DNA of 64,000 bases from Amblyornis subalaris (GCA_018881555.1 JACAXG010000262.1:314665-378664); one strand, 5' to 3'. Numbered from the stretch's first letter, positions 13,230 to 24,985 are shown. Notes: generated by a model not told the origin, from the letters alone. Translations and numbers: made by a program.

Positions 13230-13297
13230 GGCACAAATCCTGGTCACATCCCAGGGTCACATCCCGGGGTCACATCCTGGGGTCACATCCTGGGGTC
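13230..13297. repeat. Short tandem repeat, unit GGGTCACATCCTG(G)
   Basis: About five head-to-tail copies of a 13-17 base unit, with C/T changes between copies. Confidence 0.85.
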
Positions 13298-15039
13298 GGC
13301 CAGTGCTGCCCAGCGAAGGGTCTGCGGTGGCTGGAGGAGGCGAACGGGCTGAAGACCAATTCAGTGAGGCTGCAGGAGGAGCTGGAGGAGAATTTCTGCT
13401 GCCTGAGAATGTGAAGTGCTTCCGCCAGTAATCGCCGGAATCATCAAATTAGCATAAATTCTATTAACAGTTTCCCAGATGAGACATTTCAAGGCTTCTC
13501 CCCCCCTTCCTGACACAAACAAAAGAGAATATAATTACTTTGCCATAAAGCAGCTCCTGAAAAGGCCCTCAGTCCTTCTGCCTTTCTTCTCCCTTGGAAT
13601 AAAGCTCCAAATGAAAGGTGCTCCCGACCTCTCTGCTCTCATCATGCACCAACCGAGGAGGAGGAAAGAGACCCCACAAAGGTTTTAGGGACTGGGACCG
13701 AGCAGGGGGCCCGTTTGCCAGGGCCACATCGTATCACNGGTGAGGGGGTTCCGGGAAGCTTTTTTTGGGGTCCTCAGATCCTGCTGCCCTCGGAGCTCCC
13801 TTCCTGATTCAGAGGAGGATTTGGAAGGACGATGGTTGAACACATATGGAAGAAATGTAATTTGTGTAACACAAGCCCAGCACCTCCTGCAGTAACTCAC
13901 TACAAGCACCGCGGGGGCAATCATCTAAAATAATGTGCCTTTTTATTGGCACGAGATTGCAGATGACAATTCGAAAGAGAACAGAATTTGCTTATGAGCA
14001 AAAGCCTCCTTAACTCTTCACAACGACACTAAAACAACTCGCCTGCCTATAAATACGATCTGCCAATAGAGACATCTCAGCTGTGAAGATTTAATTACAG
14101 GCAGGAGCTGCAGGAGGCCCTGGGCTGACACCGAAACAGCCGAGCCTCATCACATGTGGGGGCTGTACCTGCAGGAGAGGATCTCTGCAGAGCCAGGTGT
14201 AACGTTCAACCTCCAGCTTCTTTCCAGACTGGGGCAAATTGGGCTTTTGGGTGATTTTCTGTGCCACGAGGTCCTATGTCAAGGTCAGCACCTTTCTCTT
14301 GCTTGGCCATTGGCTTGGAGGACGAGTTGTGTCTCTTCTAGGCCTCAGTTCCCCTATAAAATGTAGATAATTTGGGCTCTCTTCTTCAAGGAAGCCTCAT
14401 TAATGTTTACTTTTCCAAAGATCTTGAGGCTTTTTACAATCTATTATGAATTAATTATTATTAAGTTGAAACAAACTATATGCCCTAAATAAAGCAGTTC
14501 CAACAAAGCAGCTGGATGATGAGAGCAATCTGCTTTACGGACTCCCTTTTCCACTGCGCAATTTTAAGCATTTAGTTCCGCTCTCTAATTGCTAATATCC
14601 ATTCTTCAATTACCCGCTGTTTTGTTTCAGATTTAAAAGATTAAAGCGTGTTGTTATTTTATGATTATGTGAATTCCCTTTGTGTAATTGTTGGGTTTGG
14701 GTTTCATCCGTTTGCATATTAAACGCCTGCACAGGGAAGACTCGTACATGGCTCCAAATGGGTTTCGCCCTCGGCACAGGTTGCCGGCTGTTACTCAATT
14801 CAACGTTTAAAGACAAAACCCGGGCAAGGCACCGTATTTCTCAAGTGACAGCCTCACGGTGAACTCCAACACGCACCGGCTCCCCTTGCGGAGGCCTTTT
14901 GGTGTCCCGCAGAACCAGTGTGTGGGGGCTCAGGCCCATCCGCGCCCCGTGCCAATGGCTTTGTTTACAATAAAAACCAGGGCTCGGCCTGAGAACAGTT
15001 TTTCCTGCCTGGAATAGCCCCTCTGGTGCCAAGGGCTGC

Positions 15040-15660
15040 CCTGGGGAAGGAGCGGCCCCGGGTGTGGGGGGCCCCGGGCCCTTCCGGCGTCCCCGGCCCG
15101 TGCTGTTGCCGAGCAACGCCACCACCCAGCAGTAAAGATGGCGCCTGGCCGGCTTCAGCGCCCGCCATGGCGCCGGGGAGCGGAGCCCGCAGGCCCCGCC
15201 CTCAGCAGACATGGCGCCGGCCTGGCTTCAGGAGCCCGGCGAGCGCAGCCAATGGGAGACCGCGAGGGAGCCGCAGCGCGCGGGGATTGGCTGGCGGAAT
15301 TCAAACCGGAGCGCGGGGCAGTTGGGGAGGTGCGCGCGGCTGGAGCCGGAGCGGCGCCGGGGCCGCGGCCCAGGTGAGTGACCCGGGAGGGACTGAGGGG
15401 AACCGGCGGCTCAGGTGAGTGCGGGGAGGGGCGGAGGATGTCCGGGGGGGAGCTGAGGGGAACCGGCGGCTCAGGTGAGTGTGGGGAGGGGCGGAGGAGG
15501 TGCGGGGGGGGGAGCTGAGGGGAACCGAGGGGAACCGAGGGGAACTGGCGGCTCAGGTGAGTGCGGGGAGGAGCTGAGGGGAATCGGTGGCTCAGGTGAG
15601 TGCGCGGGATCAGGAGGGCTGAGGGGAAGCGGCGGGTCCCCGGACCCNCCCAGGCCCCTT
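15040..15660 (+). promoter_or_regulatory. RACGAP1: RACGAP1 CpG-island promoter with paired CCAAT boxes and CDE/CHR-like site
   Basis: This CpG island lies 1.0-1.6 kb before the RACGAP1 start codon. It holds a direct CCAAT at 15249-15253, an inverted one (ATTGG) at 15286-15290, and GGCGG at 15293-15297 followed two bases later by TTCAAA at 15300-15305, the reverse of the CHR core TTTGAA. Two NF-Y boxes about 37 bases apart beside a CDE/CHR is the layout of G2/M genes controlled by DREAM, B-MYB and FOXM1, which fits RACGAP1's known mitotic expression. Further upstream a YY1-type AAGATGGCGCC lies at 15135-15145, and the core ATGGCGCC recurs at 15167 and 15211. Transcription probably starts near 15320-15350, shortly before the first strong splice donor at 15374; this is inferred from layout only. 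Confidence 0.75.
15371..15605 (+). repeat. RACGAP1: Tandem array carrying five copies of the RACGAP1 exon-1 splice donor
   Basis: CAG/GTGAGT occurs five times, with GT at 15374, 15415, 15475, 15557 and 15596 (spacings 41, 60, 82 and 39 bases). The last four copies lie in a degenerate repeat containing CTGAGGGGAACCGGCGGCTC. The start codon is in the next exon, so use of a different donor would only change 5' UTR length. A short GGGGAACCGA sub-repeat lies near 15520-15545. Confidence 0.8.
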
Positions 15661-16650
15661 GCCTGGGGGTCTCCGAGCCCAGTTCCCCCGGCACGGAGGG
15701 CGGCGGTGGGCGCTGGGCGGGCTGGGCTGGTTCTCCGGCCTCCCGGTGTGGGGCTGGCCGTGGTGGTGCTGGCGATTAAGGTACGGAGCTGGGCGTTCCC
15801 CGGGCTGTGAGTTCGGGCTACAAGGGCAGAGCTCTGCCACACCTCGTAGTCCACCTAATACAGAAAGCACCGAAATATCGGTGTGTCTGTGAAGTCTGTA
15901 CCTGTGAATCAGGTACCTCAAAACTCTCTGTGTTGGCCCCGTATGTGGTGTTCCCCTTCTGGCACCTCTCCCAACCCTCCCAGCACCAGCTCATTTCCCA
16001 GCCCCGGCTGCCCTGCGTGCCCCAGCCACCTCTTGCATTAGTGAAGTCATTTCTGTCTTGCTGAGCTGGAGACTTTCCCCTTCGCTGCCTCTGTTTGTGC
16101 CGTTGTTGCTGCTGTTTGAGGGAAATGTGCTGACTGGTTGAATTTTAACAGCTATTTGCAGGAGGAGCTGTAACTGAAAATGCAGCTAAATTTAAAACTG
16201 TATTAAAATTCCCCGGAATGTTGCTCCTATTTTTATCTTACAAAGTGCTGAAAACTTGCAGGTTTTTAGTGGCCTATATAGTACCAAGTTATTTGTAGAC
16301 AGGGCATGGGCTGTGTTCTGCATCCTTTCCAAAGGAAAGGACTTGGGATCTCTCATCTTGCCTTGGGTCCTGAGCCTCTGTGCTGTGCTGGAGGAGGCAG
16401 ATCTGCGTCTCTCCATGGCTCTGTTATGCATAAACTGTGGAAGGCTGTGGATTTTCATTTCCAATGAAAAAAAAATAAATGCATATATCTCCATATAACG
16501 TGGTTTTTATCTGTGCAGCTTCTAAAACTCATCTAAAAGCATTGCGATCTTTTGAGGTTGGTTCTCTTTTCCTTGGGCTGGTAACGTGTTTTCTGTTCGG
16601 ACGTGGGAGGAAAGGGCGGGGCTGTTTGTTTAGCTGTGTTTTTTTGGCAG

Positions 16651-16654
16651 GAGG
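16651..16654 (+). other. RACGAP1: RACGAP1 5' UTR remnant in the start-codon exon
   Basis: A strong acceptor, TTTTTTTGGCAG ending at 16650, precedes GAGG and then the ATG. Almost all of the 5' UTR must therefore lie in an upstream non-coding exon near 15.3 kb. Confidence 0.75.
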
Positions 16655-19600
16655 ATGGAGACTGCCATGGTGAACCTGCGAGGTCTGTACGAGCAGCTCA
16701 TCCGCCAGGCCGAGGTTCTGAGCGAGGGAAACGAACTCCGTAAGTTCTGTCTCTGAGATGTTACTGAAGAATCTGTTAAAGGTGCTAAAACCAGTCAGAT
16801 TTGGATTTTTCTTTGTTGAGAAACATGAAGTCCCAGCTGGACTCCTATGCAGGGCCACATTCTGCTTGTAGCAAACTGACTTCATGAAAAGTCTTGTGTT
16901 CCAGCTCTTCTAGTTGGTGCTGACAGGAAGGGCTTGGTGTGAAAAATGGAAGAGCTCATGGACATCTGTAATGTGGGTGGGTTTGCCCAAAGGCTGGGTT
17001 CTCCACGCCTCAGTTTGGGAGCAGGTTATGGAGGTTCAGGTTGCACATCAGGAGGAATTCCTTCATGGAAATTGTCAGGCATTGGAAGGGGCTGCCCAGG
17101 GAGGTGGTGGAGTCCCCATCCCTGGCAGTGTCCAGGGAACAACTGGANGTGGCACTCAGTGCTCTCGGCTGGGTGACAAGGTGGGAATTGGTCACAGGTT
17201 GGACTTGATGGTCTTGGAAGTCTTTTCCAGCCTCAGTGATCCTGAGATTCTGTGTGAACAGATACCTGCTGTCAGCTGCTGTGTCTCCTCTGCTGGCCCA
17301 GCTAGAGCTTTGTGTGTTCTCTCGCCAGAGTTTATTCAGTTAGCGAAGAACTTTGAGGAGTACCGGAGGAAATGGCAAAAGACGGAGCACGAGCTCGGCA
17401 GGTACAAAGATCTCCTCATGAAAACAGAGGCCGAGCGCAGTGCCCTGGATGTGAAGCTGAAACACGCCCGCAATCAGGTGGATGTGGAGATCAAACGGAG
17501 GCAAAAAGCCGAAATGGACTGTGAGAAGCTGGTAATTCCTGTGTTACCCGTTAGCTCTTGAGAGTGTGGAGACAAGGTCATTAAACTGCATTGATCAGCG
17601 GAAAATAAGGACTGGCACTCATAGGAAGGGGAAAAAAAAAAGCAAAGAATTGGCTTGGTTCCTCGGAGCAGCTTTCTTCTTTGATCTGGGAAAGGAGAGT
17701 GGCTGCTCTTGAAGCTGAGCTGCCATTACCTGTCTGAGCTGCCATTACCTGCCTGCAGCCATTAGCAGTCCATTGACAAGAGTTCTGAGAGCTTATCTCT
17801 GGTATCCCAAACACTTCAGGTCGGGTCTTACAGTAATTAAACACAGTTTATCCAGCTGCTGATGTTATCTGTGTTCACAGGAGCGGCAAATCCAGCTGAT
17901 TCGGGAGCTGCTCATGTGTGATGCATCCGGCAGCATCCACCTCAGTGAGGAGCAGAAGTCTGTCCTCGCCTTCCTGAACAGGCCACAGGTTTCTGTGGGG
18001 GGTTCAGGCAACAAAAGGTAGGACAACAGCATTTATCTGGAGTGTCAGGCATCAATCCAGCTGTCGGCCTCTGTGACGCATTCTGCACCCATGTCAACAG
18101 TTTTCCTTTTTGTTTCTCTTTAAAATACGGCTCTTCTGAATCAGTGAGATTGTTCTGGAACCATGACTGACTGAAAGCCAAACTGATACAAGCTTCTTCT
18201 AATTTTTGTTTTTTAGGCTGTCTACAATAGATGAATCTGGCTCAATTCTGTCAGACATCAGCTTTGACAAGACCGATGACTCACTGGTAATGTAACTCCA
18301 CATTTTGAAGTTCTCCTCCCCTGTAAAGCCTGAGGGGAGGGGGTTGATCTCCAGAGACCCTTTGTGTTTAGATTACTGGGGTATTAAACTGGTTGAGCTG
18401 ATTTGCATTTCCTGGATGTGCTATTGGCTAAAACTTGATGAAAACCCTGGCCAGGGGCTGTGTGGTATTTACCATTAACCAGTGCTGTGTATTTCCCCCA
18501 GGACTGGGATTCCTCTGTGGTGAAAGCTGTCAGGCTGAAGAGGAGAGAGAAGCGGGTACGTGGTTGAATTGTTCCCTGTCACACAGTTTCCATTGTTCGT
18601 CCTGGCTGCCACAATGCCACCATCTGTCACCTCACAGCCACCTGTAGTGACGTCTGAGCCACTAATCACAGTCAGACCTTGCATGGATGTGCTGCTGCCG
18701 TGGGGGTTTAGATTGAAATTTAGGTCTGATGTCATTGTTTGTCTACTGAAAATGAGTGGAGTTCTGTATATCCCGTGCTGTTACAGCCTGGGGTTTGCAN
18801 GAAAACACTTGGAGATTATTAACAGCTCCCAGGTTAGGGGAAAATGGTGTAGGAAGTTAATATTTTTCTATTCTGTAAAGGAGCTTGTGCTTGTTCTGCT
18901 TTAATCTGCAGAAGACACAGCTAGGAAAGAGGCTGAAACTGTCACCTAATGGAGCTGGCAAGAGTCTGGGACTTGCTTAGTTGCTCTTTTTTGTTTGTAT
19001 ACTTTGTTGGGGTTTGTTTTTTTTTAATTCTCCTTTCTTAGGTTGGGTTTCTTTTTTTTCTGAATTGAATCATAAAGCTGGCCAGGAAAATTATTTGGAA
19101 GAGTAGCATACTGAGGTTTCTTAATTCTTCGTGGNGCCTCTGAGGTTGCCATGAAGAACAGGTACTGCTGAAGGACTTGTCTGCACACACCACAGATGCA
19201 TTAAGCGTTCAGTTCTTCTAATTGTCCTGGACCAGTAAAACGCCAAGTTAACAGCATTCCTGCTTCCTAGACAAGAATGTGCTGTCTCTTTTTAGCGCTC
19301 TTCCAGGCAGTTTGCTGAAGGCCCCCCAGGTCCTCAGAAGAAATCCAGGTCCATTAGCGGCACAGCTGACCAGGTATGGTGTCCCAGCAGGGTTTGTGTG
19401 CACTTGGTCACTGTTCCTGCCTCTTTCCGGGGCCACGGGAACTCTGTGTTCTGTCAGCATTCCTGTCACTAACGGACTATTGGTCATCACAGGCCAATGA
19501 ATCCATAGTAGCAAAGACCACTCTGATGGTCCCCAACGATGGTGGCCCAATTGAAGCCATTTCCACCATCCAGACTGTGCCTTGTCCTCGGAGGAGTCGG

Positions 19601-22600
19601 AGGAAGAGCGGTAGGTGTCGCGTCTCTGTCCTAGTCCTGACACAACTACTCAGACTATCTTGAAATATTAGTTACTCTTTCCAGGACCTGGAAGCTGCAT
19701 CTGTTTTATGATGCCCGTCCTTTTGGGGGCAGAGGGTGATTCCAATCAGTCAATCTCTGCCTCTTGTGTCTTCCAGGTCCTTTGCAGCCTTGGAACAGTG
19801 AGTCCAGTGTAGGCAGTAAGCAGCTGGAGTCCAAGGCGGACACGGATGGCTGCAGCACCCCGCAGCACAACGGGGGAGTGAGGCTGCACGACTTTGTTTC
19901 GAAGACGGTGAGTCTACAGGCAGGAGGAGTTTGAAAAGGCATCTCCCTCCATCTTGAAATGTGTGTGATAAGAGGCTGCCAGCTGTGTCAGGAGAGGTTC
20001 GGGTTGGATATTGGGAAAAGTCTCTTCCCCCAGAGCGTGGTGGGGCACTGAACAGGCTCCTCAGGGAATGGGTACAGCCCCAAGGCTGCCAGAGCTCCAG
20101 CAGTGTTTGGACAATGCCCCCAGGCACTGGGTGGGATTGTTGAGGTGTCCTGTGCAGGACCAGCGGTTGGACTGATGATCCTTGTGGGTCCCTTCCAACT
20201 TAGGACATTCCATGATTCTATGATTACATCTCAGATCAATATGAACTGTACCAGTTACCTGCATGGATCAGGGAACTGTTATCCAGTTTAATTCCTGCTG
20301 AGTTACTACGCTGCACTAATCTCTCCCATCTGTGTGCTCTGGATCATCAGGTTATCAAGCCAGAATCGTGTGTTCCATGTGGAAAGAGAGTCAAGTTTGG
20401 AAAGATCTCTCTGAAGTGCAGAGACTGCCGGGTGGTCTCTCACCCAGAGTGCCGGGAGCGCTGCCCCCTNCCCTGCATCCCCACGCTGACGGGCACTCCG
20501 GTCAGGATCGGAGAGGTGGGTCCGTGCCCTGGCCTGGGGTTGCACTGGGACTTGCTCAGCTCCAAGGCTGCTGTCCCCAGCAAAGCTCCTGTTGCTCAGA
20601 GCTGCATAATAACATGCAAATGAGTTTGCTAATGCATCATTCCATAAGCAGGGAGGGGGTGTAGGGGTGTGATGGTAGGAGGGCGTTGAGTGGGGAAGGT
20701 GGCAGCTCTGGGCAGGCGATGCAGCATTGTGCTGATGGATGTGATGTTTCTTCATCAGTCCTGAGAAGAGCAACAATTCTTGTTTTCAAACCTTAGATCT
20801 TGCTGTGAATTCCTGAGAGAGTATTTTCCATGTCTTGATGACTGAATCTCTCTTTTTTTTTTTATTTTTCCTCCTGCCTTTTAGGGCACCTTGATGGATT
20901 TTGTCCCTTCTACTCCTCCAATGATCCCTTCCATCATCGTGCACTGTGTTAATGAGATCGAGCAACGAGGGCTGCATGAGGTAAAAAGAAAATGAGGTGT
21001 GAAATGGTGCTAATGAAATGGGTTGTGGCGTTCAGGAAGCAAATTGTTAACCCAAATATCCCTTATTTATGGTGTGTATTGTGCGGCTCAGTGGGTGACC
21101 GAGGGAGCAACGGGAATGCTCAGGTGTGGAGAGAAGGTGGGGGCGGAAGAACATCAGTTGACCTTCTCTGAGCAAAGCTTTGTGCCAACAGACAGGCCTT
21201 TACCGCATCTCTGGCTGCGACAAGACTGTGAGGGAACTGAAAGAGAAGTTTCTTAGAGGAAAGAATGTCCCTTTGCTCAGTAAAGTGGACGATATCCACG
21301 CCATCTGCGGCCTGCTCAAGGACTTCCTGCGCAGCCTGAAAGAGCCCCTGCTCACCTTCCGGTTAAACAAGACTTTCATGGAAGCTGCAGGTAAGGAATT
21401 GCCACCTGACCTCTCCAACTCTTTCCTTAGGCTCCATGGTTGTGGTTTAGCTGTGGAGAGAGCCAGCAGACCCTGGTGCTCTCTGGGGCACTCGTGCCTG
21501 AGTTCCAGTTGGGCAGGATACAAGATTATTAACACAGCACGGGAAGTTTCTGGCTTCCTTGTTTCTCAGGGTCGCTGTGGCTGTGAGGGGAATATTGCAG
21601 CTTCTGGGACCACTTTCTTAGGTCTAAATATTAATTTTTTCCCTAGAAATCTCGGATGAGGACAACAGCATNGCCGCTATGTACCAAGCAGTTGGAGAAC
21701 TTCCTCAGGCCAATAGGGACACCTTGGCTTTCCTCATGGTCCACCTGCAGAGGTATGTTCTGATGGACAGGGCAGTTGGAACCAGGTGATCTCGAAGGTC
21801 CCTCCTAACCCAAACCATTCTGTGATCTGAAAGGGGAATGTTACCCCACTGGTGCTTTTTCTAATTGGGTCTTGTTACTGCTTGTGAGCATAAAGTCTTC
21901 ATTCTGGAGCAAACCCGCTCACTCAGAGGCTGAGTGTGTGTGGGACAGGTGAGTTGTATGACAAGTGAAGGGGAGAAGCTACATTCTTTCTTAATTTCTT
22001 TTAATATAGGGTGGCTCAGAGCCCGGATACTAAAATGGACATCTCCAACTTGGCCAAAGTCTTTGGCCCCACAATAGTCGCCCATGCGGTACCAGATCCT
22101 GACCCCATGACCCTCCTGCAGGACACGAAGCGGCAGCCCAAGGTAGGTCAGCAGGATGGACAAGCCTGGGTGAGTTTATCCCATTTAAAGAACTCAAATT
22201 GCTTGAGGGGAGCAGAGGCAATGCCTGTCTGGTGTCGCTGGGTCAGAGCTGTGTGCTGGTTTGTGACATTGGAGAGGGACATTTTACAACAGCAAGTAGT
22301 GACAGGGCAAGGGGGAGTGGCTTTGAACTGACAGAGAGCAGGTTTAGATTGGATGTTGGGGAAAAAAGACTTCCCTGTGAGGGTGGTGAGGCCCTGGCAC
22401 GGGTTCCCCAGAGAAGCCATGTCTGCCCTATTCCTAGAAGTCATCAAGGCCGGGTTGGATGGAGTTCTGAGCAACCTGGGATAGTGGAAGGTGTCCCTGC
22501 CCATGGCAAGGATTGGAACTGGATGGCCCTTAAGGTCTCTTCCAACCCAAACCATTCCATGATTCTGTGGTCACGGGTGTCTCTGTAGGTTGTGGAGCGA

Positions 22601-23445
22601 CTGCTGCTGCTGCCCATGGACTACTGGAGCCAGCTGATGATGGTGGAGCAGGAAAACATTGACCCAGCGCATGTAATTGAGAACACCAACGCCTATTCCA
22701 CTCCACGGACACCTGAGGTTCAAGGTAACCCTGGCTTCTGCTCTGTTACTAAAAATAACAATCTCAATCCAAGCTGCCTGGGAGGCTGTTGGAGCCAGCC
22801 ACTCCTGCTNGTTTTATGGAGGAAGAGGGAAAAGCAAAGTCTGCCAGGAAACACCAGATTTGTCTAGTGTTTTTGACAGATGCCAGGGAATGTCTGATGC
22901 TCCCTGCATGGCANTGAAAACTTCAGCTGTCCCACACTGTGCTGCTCTCTTTTGGCAGTGAGCATTCTGGGACCCCTTACTACCCCGGAGCAGCAGCTCT
23001 CCAAGACGCCGTCGTCCAGCTCCCTGTCCCAGAGGGTCAGGTCCACCTTCAGCAAGACCACCCCCAAGTAAGTGCCAGTGGGTGTTGTCATGGAATGCTG
23101 GAATGACTGCAGGTGATTNGGGTGGTCGAGAAGAACTAAAAATAGACTTTTGGGGGCAGCCTGCACTTACTACTCAGTCAACCCTTCCTTCATCTCTGCT
23201 GTGGGAACAGCAGCTGCCTGATGGGTAACAAACATCATCTTATGGTAGGGAGGAACATTTTGGTTTGGAGGTGGGTAAGATTTGGGTGAGTGTTCCCCGG
23301 GAAAGGGAGAGTGTTGGACCTCTGTATCCCAGATTCCAAACTGATATTATTGTGTTTCTCTTGAATTAGATTTGGGAGCAAAAGCAAGTCAACAACCCAG
23401 CTTGGGCATCAGGGTAACTTCTTTGCCTCTCCTATGCTGAAGTAA
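16655..23445 (+). CDS. RACGAP1: Rac GTPase-activating protein 1 (MgcRacGAP/CYK4), complete, 16 coding exons
   Basis: RACGAP1 pairs with KIF23 as centralspindlin, which bundles midzone microtubules and recruits ECT2 for cytokinesis. Coding exons: 16655-16739, 17329-17531, 17881-18017, 18217-18286, 18502-18555, 19296-19373, 19493-19610, 19777-19907, 20351-20515, 20885-20980, 21192-21390, 21647-21752, 22010-22142, 22589-22724, 22959-23067, 23370-23445. All junctions are GT/AG and in phase, giving 631 aa against 632 in human. The N-terminal coiled coil (about residues 30-110) holds [36 protein letters not shown] follows from residue 143, in the region PLK1 phosphorylates to bind ECT2. The C1 zinc finger is H286, C299, C302, C315, C318, H323, C326, C334. 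RhoGAP covers about residues 345-535, with the arginine finger R384 in TGLYRISG and the Aurora B-site serine S386. The tail ends NFFASPMLK. The ATG lies four bases after its acceptor. N at 20470 (CTN) still codes Leu; N at 21672 is probably Ile. Confidence 0.98.
17029..17257 (+). mobile_element. CR1 LINE 3' fragment in RACGAP1 intron 1
   Basis: Reads GCATTGGAAGGGGCTGCCCA, GGTGGTGGAGTCCCC, GGTTGGACTTGATGGTCTT and a GATTCTGTG tail. This is the typical avian CR1 3' end in sense orientation, and it explains the long frame running into the exon at 17329. Confidence 0.92.
19960..20225 (+). mobile_element. CR1 LINE 3' fragment in RACGAP1 intron 8
   Basis: Contains GGTTCGGGTTGGATATTGGG, GTGGGGCACTGAACAGGCT, GGACTGATGATCCTTGTGGG and CATTCCATGATTCTATGATT, a CR1 3' end from a subfamily different from most others in the window. 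Confidence 0.9.
21760..21830 (+). mobile_element. Short CR1 tail in RACGAP1 intron 12
   Basis: Only the last 70 bases of a CR1 remain: GGTGATCTCGAAGGTCCCTC, ACCCAAACCATTCTGTGA. Confidence 0.75.
22290..22576 (+). mobile_element. CR1 LINE 3' fragment in RACGAP1 intron 13
   Basis: Holds TTAGATTGGATGTTGGGGAA, GAGGCCCTGGCACGGGTT, GGTGTCCCTGCCCATGGC and a CCATTCCATGATTCTGTGG tail, ending just before the coding exon at 22589. Confidence 0.92.
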
Positions 23446-23710
23446 AGACCTGGGAGTNGGTCTCGTCCTGGCATTTGCACACTGATGCTCATGAGTACAA
23501 GAAACACAGGTTGTCTCCATGGCCCCTGGCAGCTTATGTTAAATGATGTTTTGCCTTTTATCTTTCAGCTTAACTGAGACTTTTAATGGGATTTTATAGT
23601 GCAATTTATTTTTATTATCTAATGTTGTGCTGAATGTAGTATTGGTGAAGACAGTAACGAGCAGGATTTGTTCGGTGTTAATCATTAAAAAAACTATAGA
23701 AGTCACATTT
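23446..23710 (+). terminator. RACGAP1: RACGAP1 3' UTR with candidate poly(A) signal
   Basis: An AT-rich stretch follows the TAA stop. ATTAAA at 23684-23689 is the best poly(A) signal, about 240 bases downstream. No canonical AATAAA is seen before it, so the true end could differ. Confidence 0.5.
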
Positions 23711-24714
23711 TCACTAACATCTGATTTTCTCCCTGTGTGAAGTAGAGCAGTCACAAAATGAGTGTCAGTTGGTTGGGTTTTCTAAGACTCTGTAGGATGT
23801 TCTCGACACAGCAGTGTCTGGACTTTGTCAGAATCCAGGCTTTCCATCAGCACAGAGTCTGTGAGTCCCACCTGGTTGGTCGTGCAGCTGGAATCCTGAG
23901 GATGGCAGTGTTGGATTGGGCTGGTGGGCAAAAGCCTCTCGTTAATGAACTGCCCGAGGACTGCGNCTTCTCTAAAGAAACATTTCCTGATACTGTGTTT
24001 ACTAGGGGTAAATTCTGTAGAGGGCTGTGTAGATGCAAAGCCAAAGCATTCCTGGGAAACCTAAGGGAATTAGTGCTGCTCATACTGGGGAGGGGAAGGA
24101 GGGTGGTTCAGTGGGAGTTCTGCTTTCCCAAGTCGGGATCTGGGACCTTGCCCAGTGCTGTGCGAAGAGACCTGTGGAACACACGGAAGTTTATGAAGTG
24201 GCTGTTTTTATTGAGCTCTGGAAAACTGTCCTGACTGTGCATTTAAGTAAATCCTAATGTTCTACATAACCCACAGGTTTTTGTTCTCTGGCTCATGGTT
24301 TTAACTTGTGCTGTGAAGTTTTCACCCAGGCATGTGTGGCCTCACCGGAGGTTGAGGGGCTGCTCGCCAAGGAGCTCCTGCCCCAAGGACTGATCCCAGC
24401 CAGCTCTGCTGCTGGGGGCAGGATCCTGCCCTGGGCTGTGGCTCCTGGGTCCAGAGGAAGAAGGAGAACAACAGCTTTGGTGCCCATTATTGTGTCAGGA
24501 GGTGAAATAGCCTGGGGTGTGTATGGTGGCCTGGGGTGTTTCTCTTTCCCCTTGATTATGGGGTCTGGGGGGTGAAGTTTTCTCCTGCCATGTTTGCACC
24601 CTGGTGCTGATCCACTGCTGGGGCCTCCAGACATGAGGGTGTTTCTGGCCTCGGGTTCTCAGACACACCAGGTGTGTGTGAGGGGGCACTGAAGTGCATT
24701 CTCCCTACCCAAAT

Positions 24715-24985
24715 CCTACTCGTGGGCACACTTTGTCCTTTCCTGGAGTATCTTCTCCCAAACTAGGTCCTTGCCTGTTCCTCATTGGAGCAGAAACCAG
24801 GTCATTGTCAGTGGGACCTGCTGAGGCACATCTGCCCTGGTGCCCATGGCTCTGCTCTGTAGGGATAGGTAGGGTTTGGGGACACCTGAGGGAGCCACCC
24901 CCACACGTGTACTGCTGGGCACAGAGGTGGCCCTGGCAGTGCTTGTGGACGTGACTGGGATGGGGGCTGCCCACCTGTGCCTGCA
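24715..24985. repeat. Unclassified dispersed repeat, copy 2
   Basis: This is the second member of the pair with 2800-3015. It lies between the RACGAP1 and IFIT 3' ends. The frames through it are not family-like. Confidence 0.5.

Larger units (their letters stand above)
11950..14860. other. AT-rich low-repeat blocks, candidate conserved non-coding elements
   Basis: Segments near 11960-12260, 12780-13060, 13430-13560, 13920-14110 and 14390-14720 are AT-rich within otherwise GC-rich DNA, free of recognisable transposons, and rich in homeodomain-like TAATTA and ATTAATTA cores, for example around 14450. I infer, without alignment, that they could be regulatory elements for ASIC1 or RACGAP1. No coding exon is seen in them. 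Confidence 0.35.

Noticed and set aside
13230..13297. Regularly repeated units considered as a CRISPR-like array
   Set aside because: The units abut without unique spacers and the genome is vertebrate; it is a simple tandem repeat.
16914..17561. Plus-strand frame of 215 codons covering RACGAP1 exon 2
   Set aside because: Its first two thirds run through a CR1 fragment and intron; only 17329-17531 is exon.
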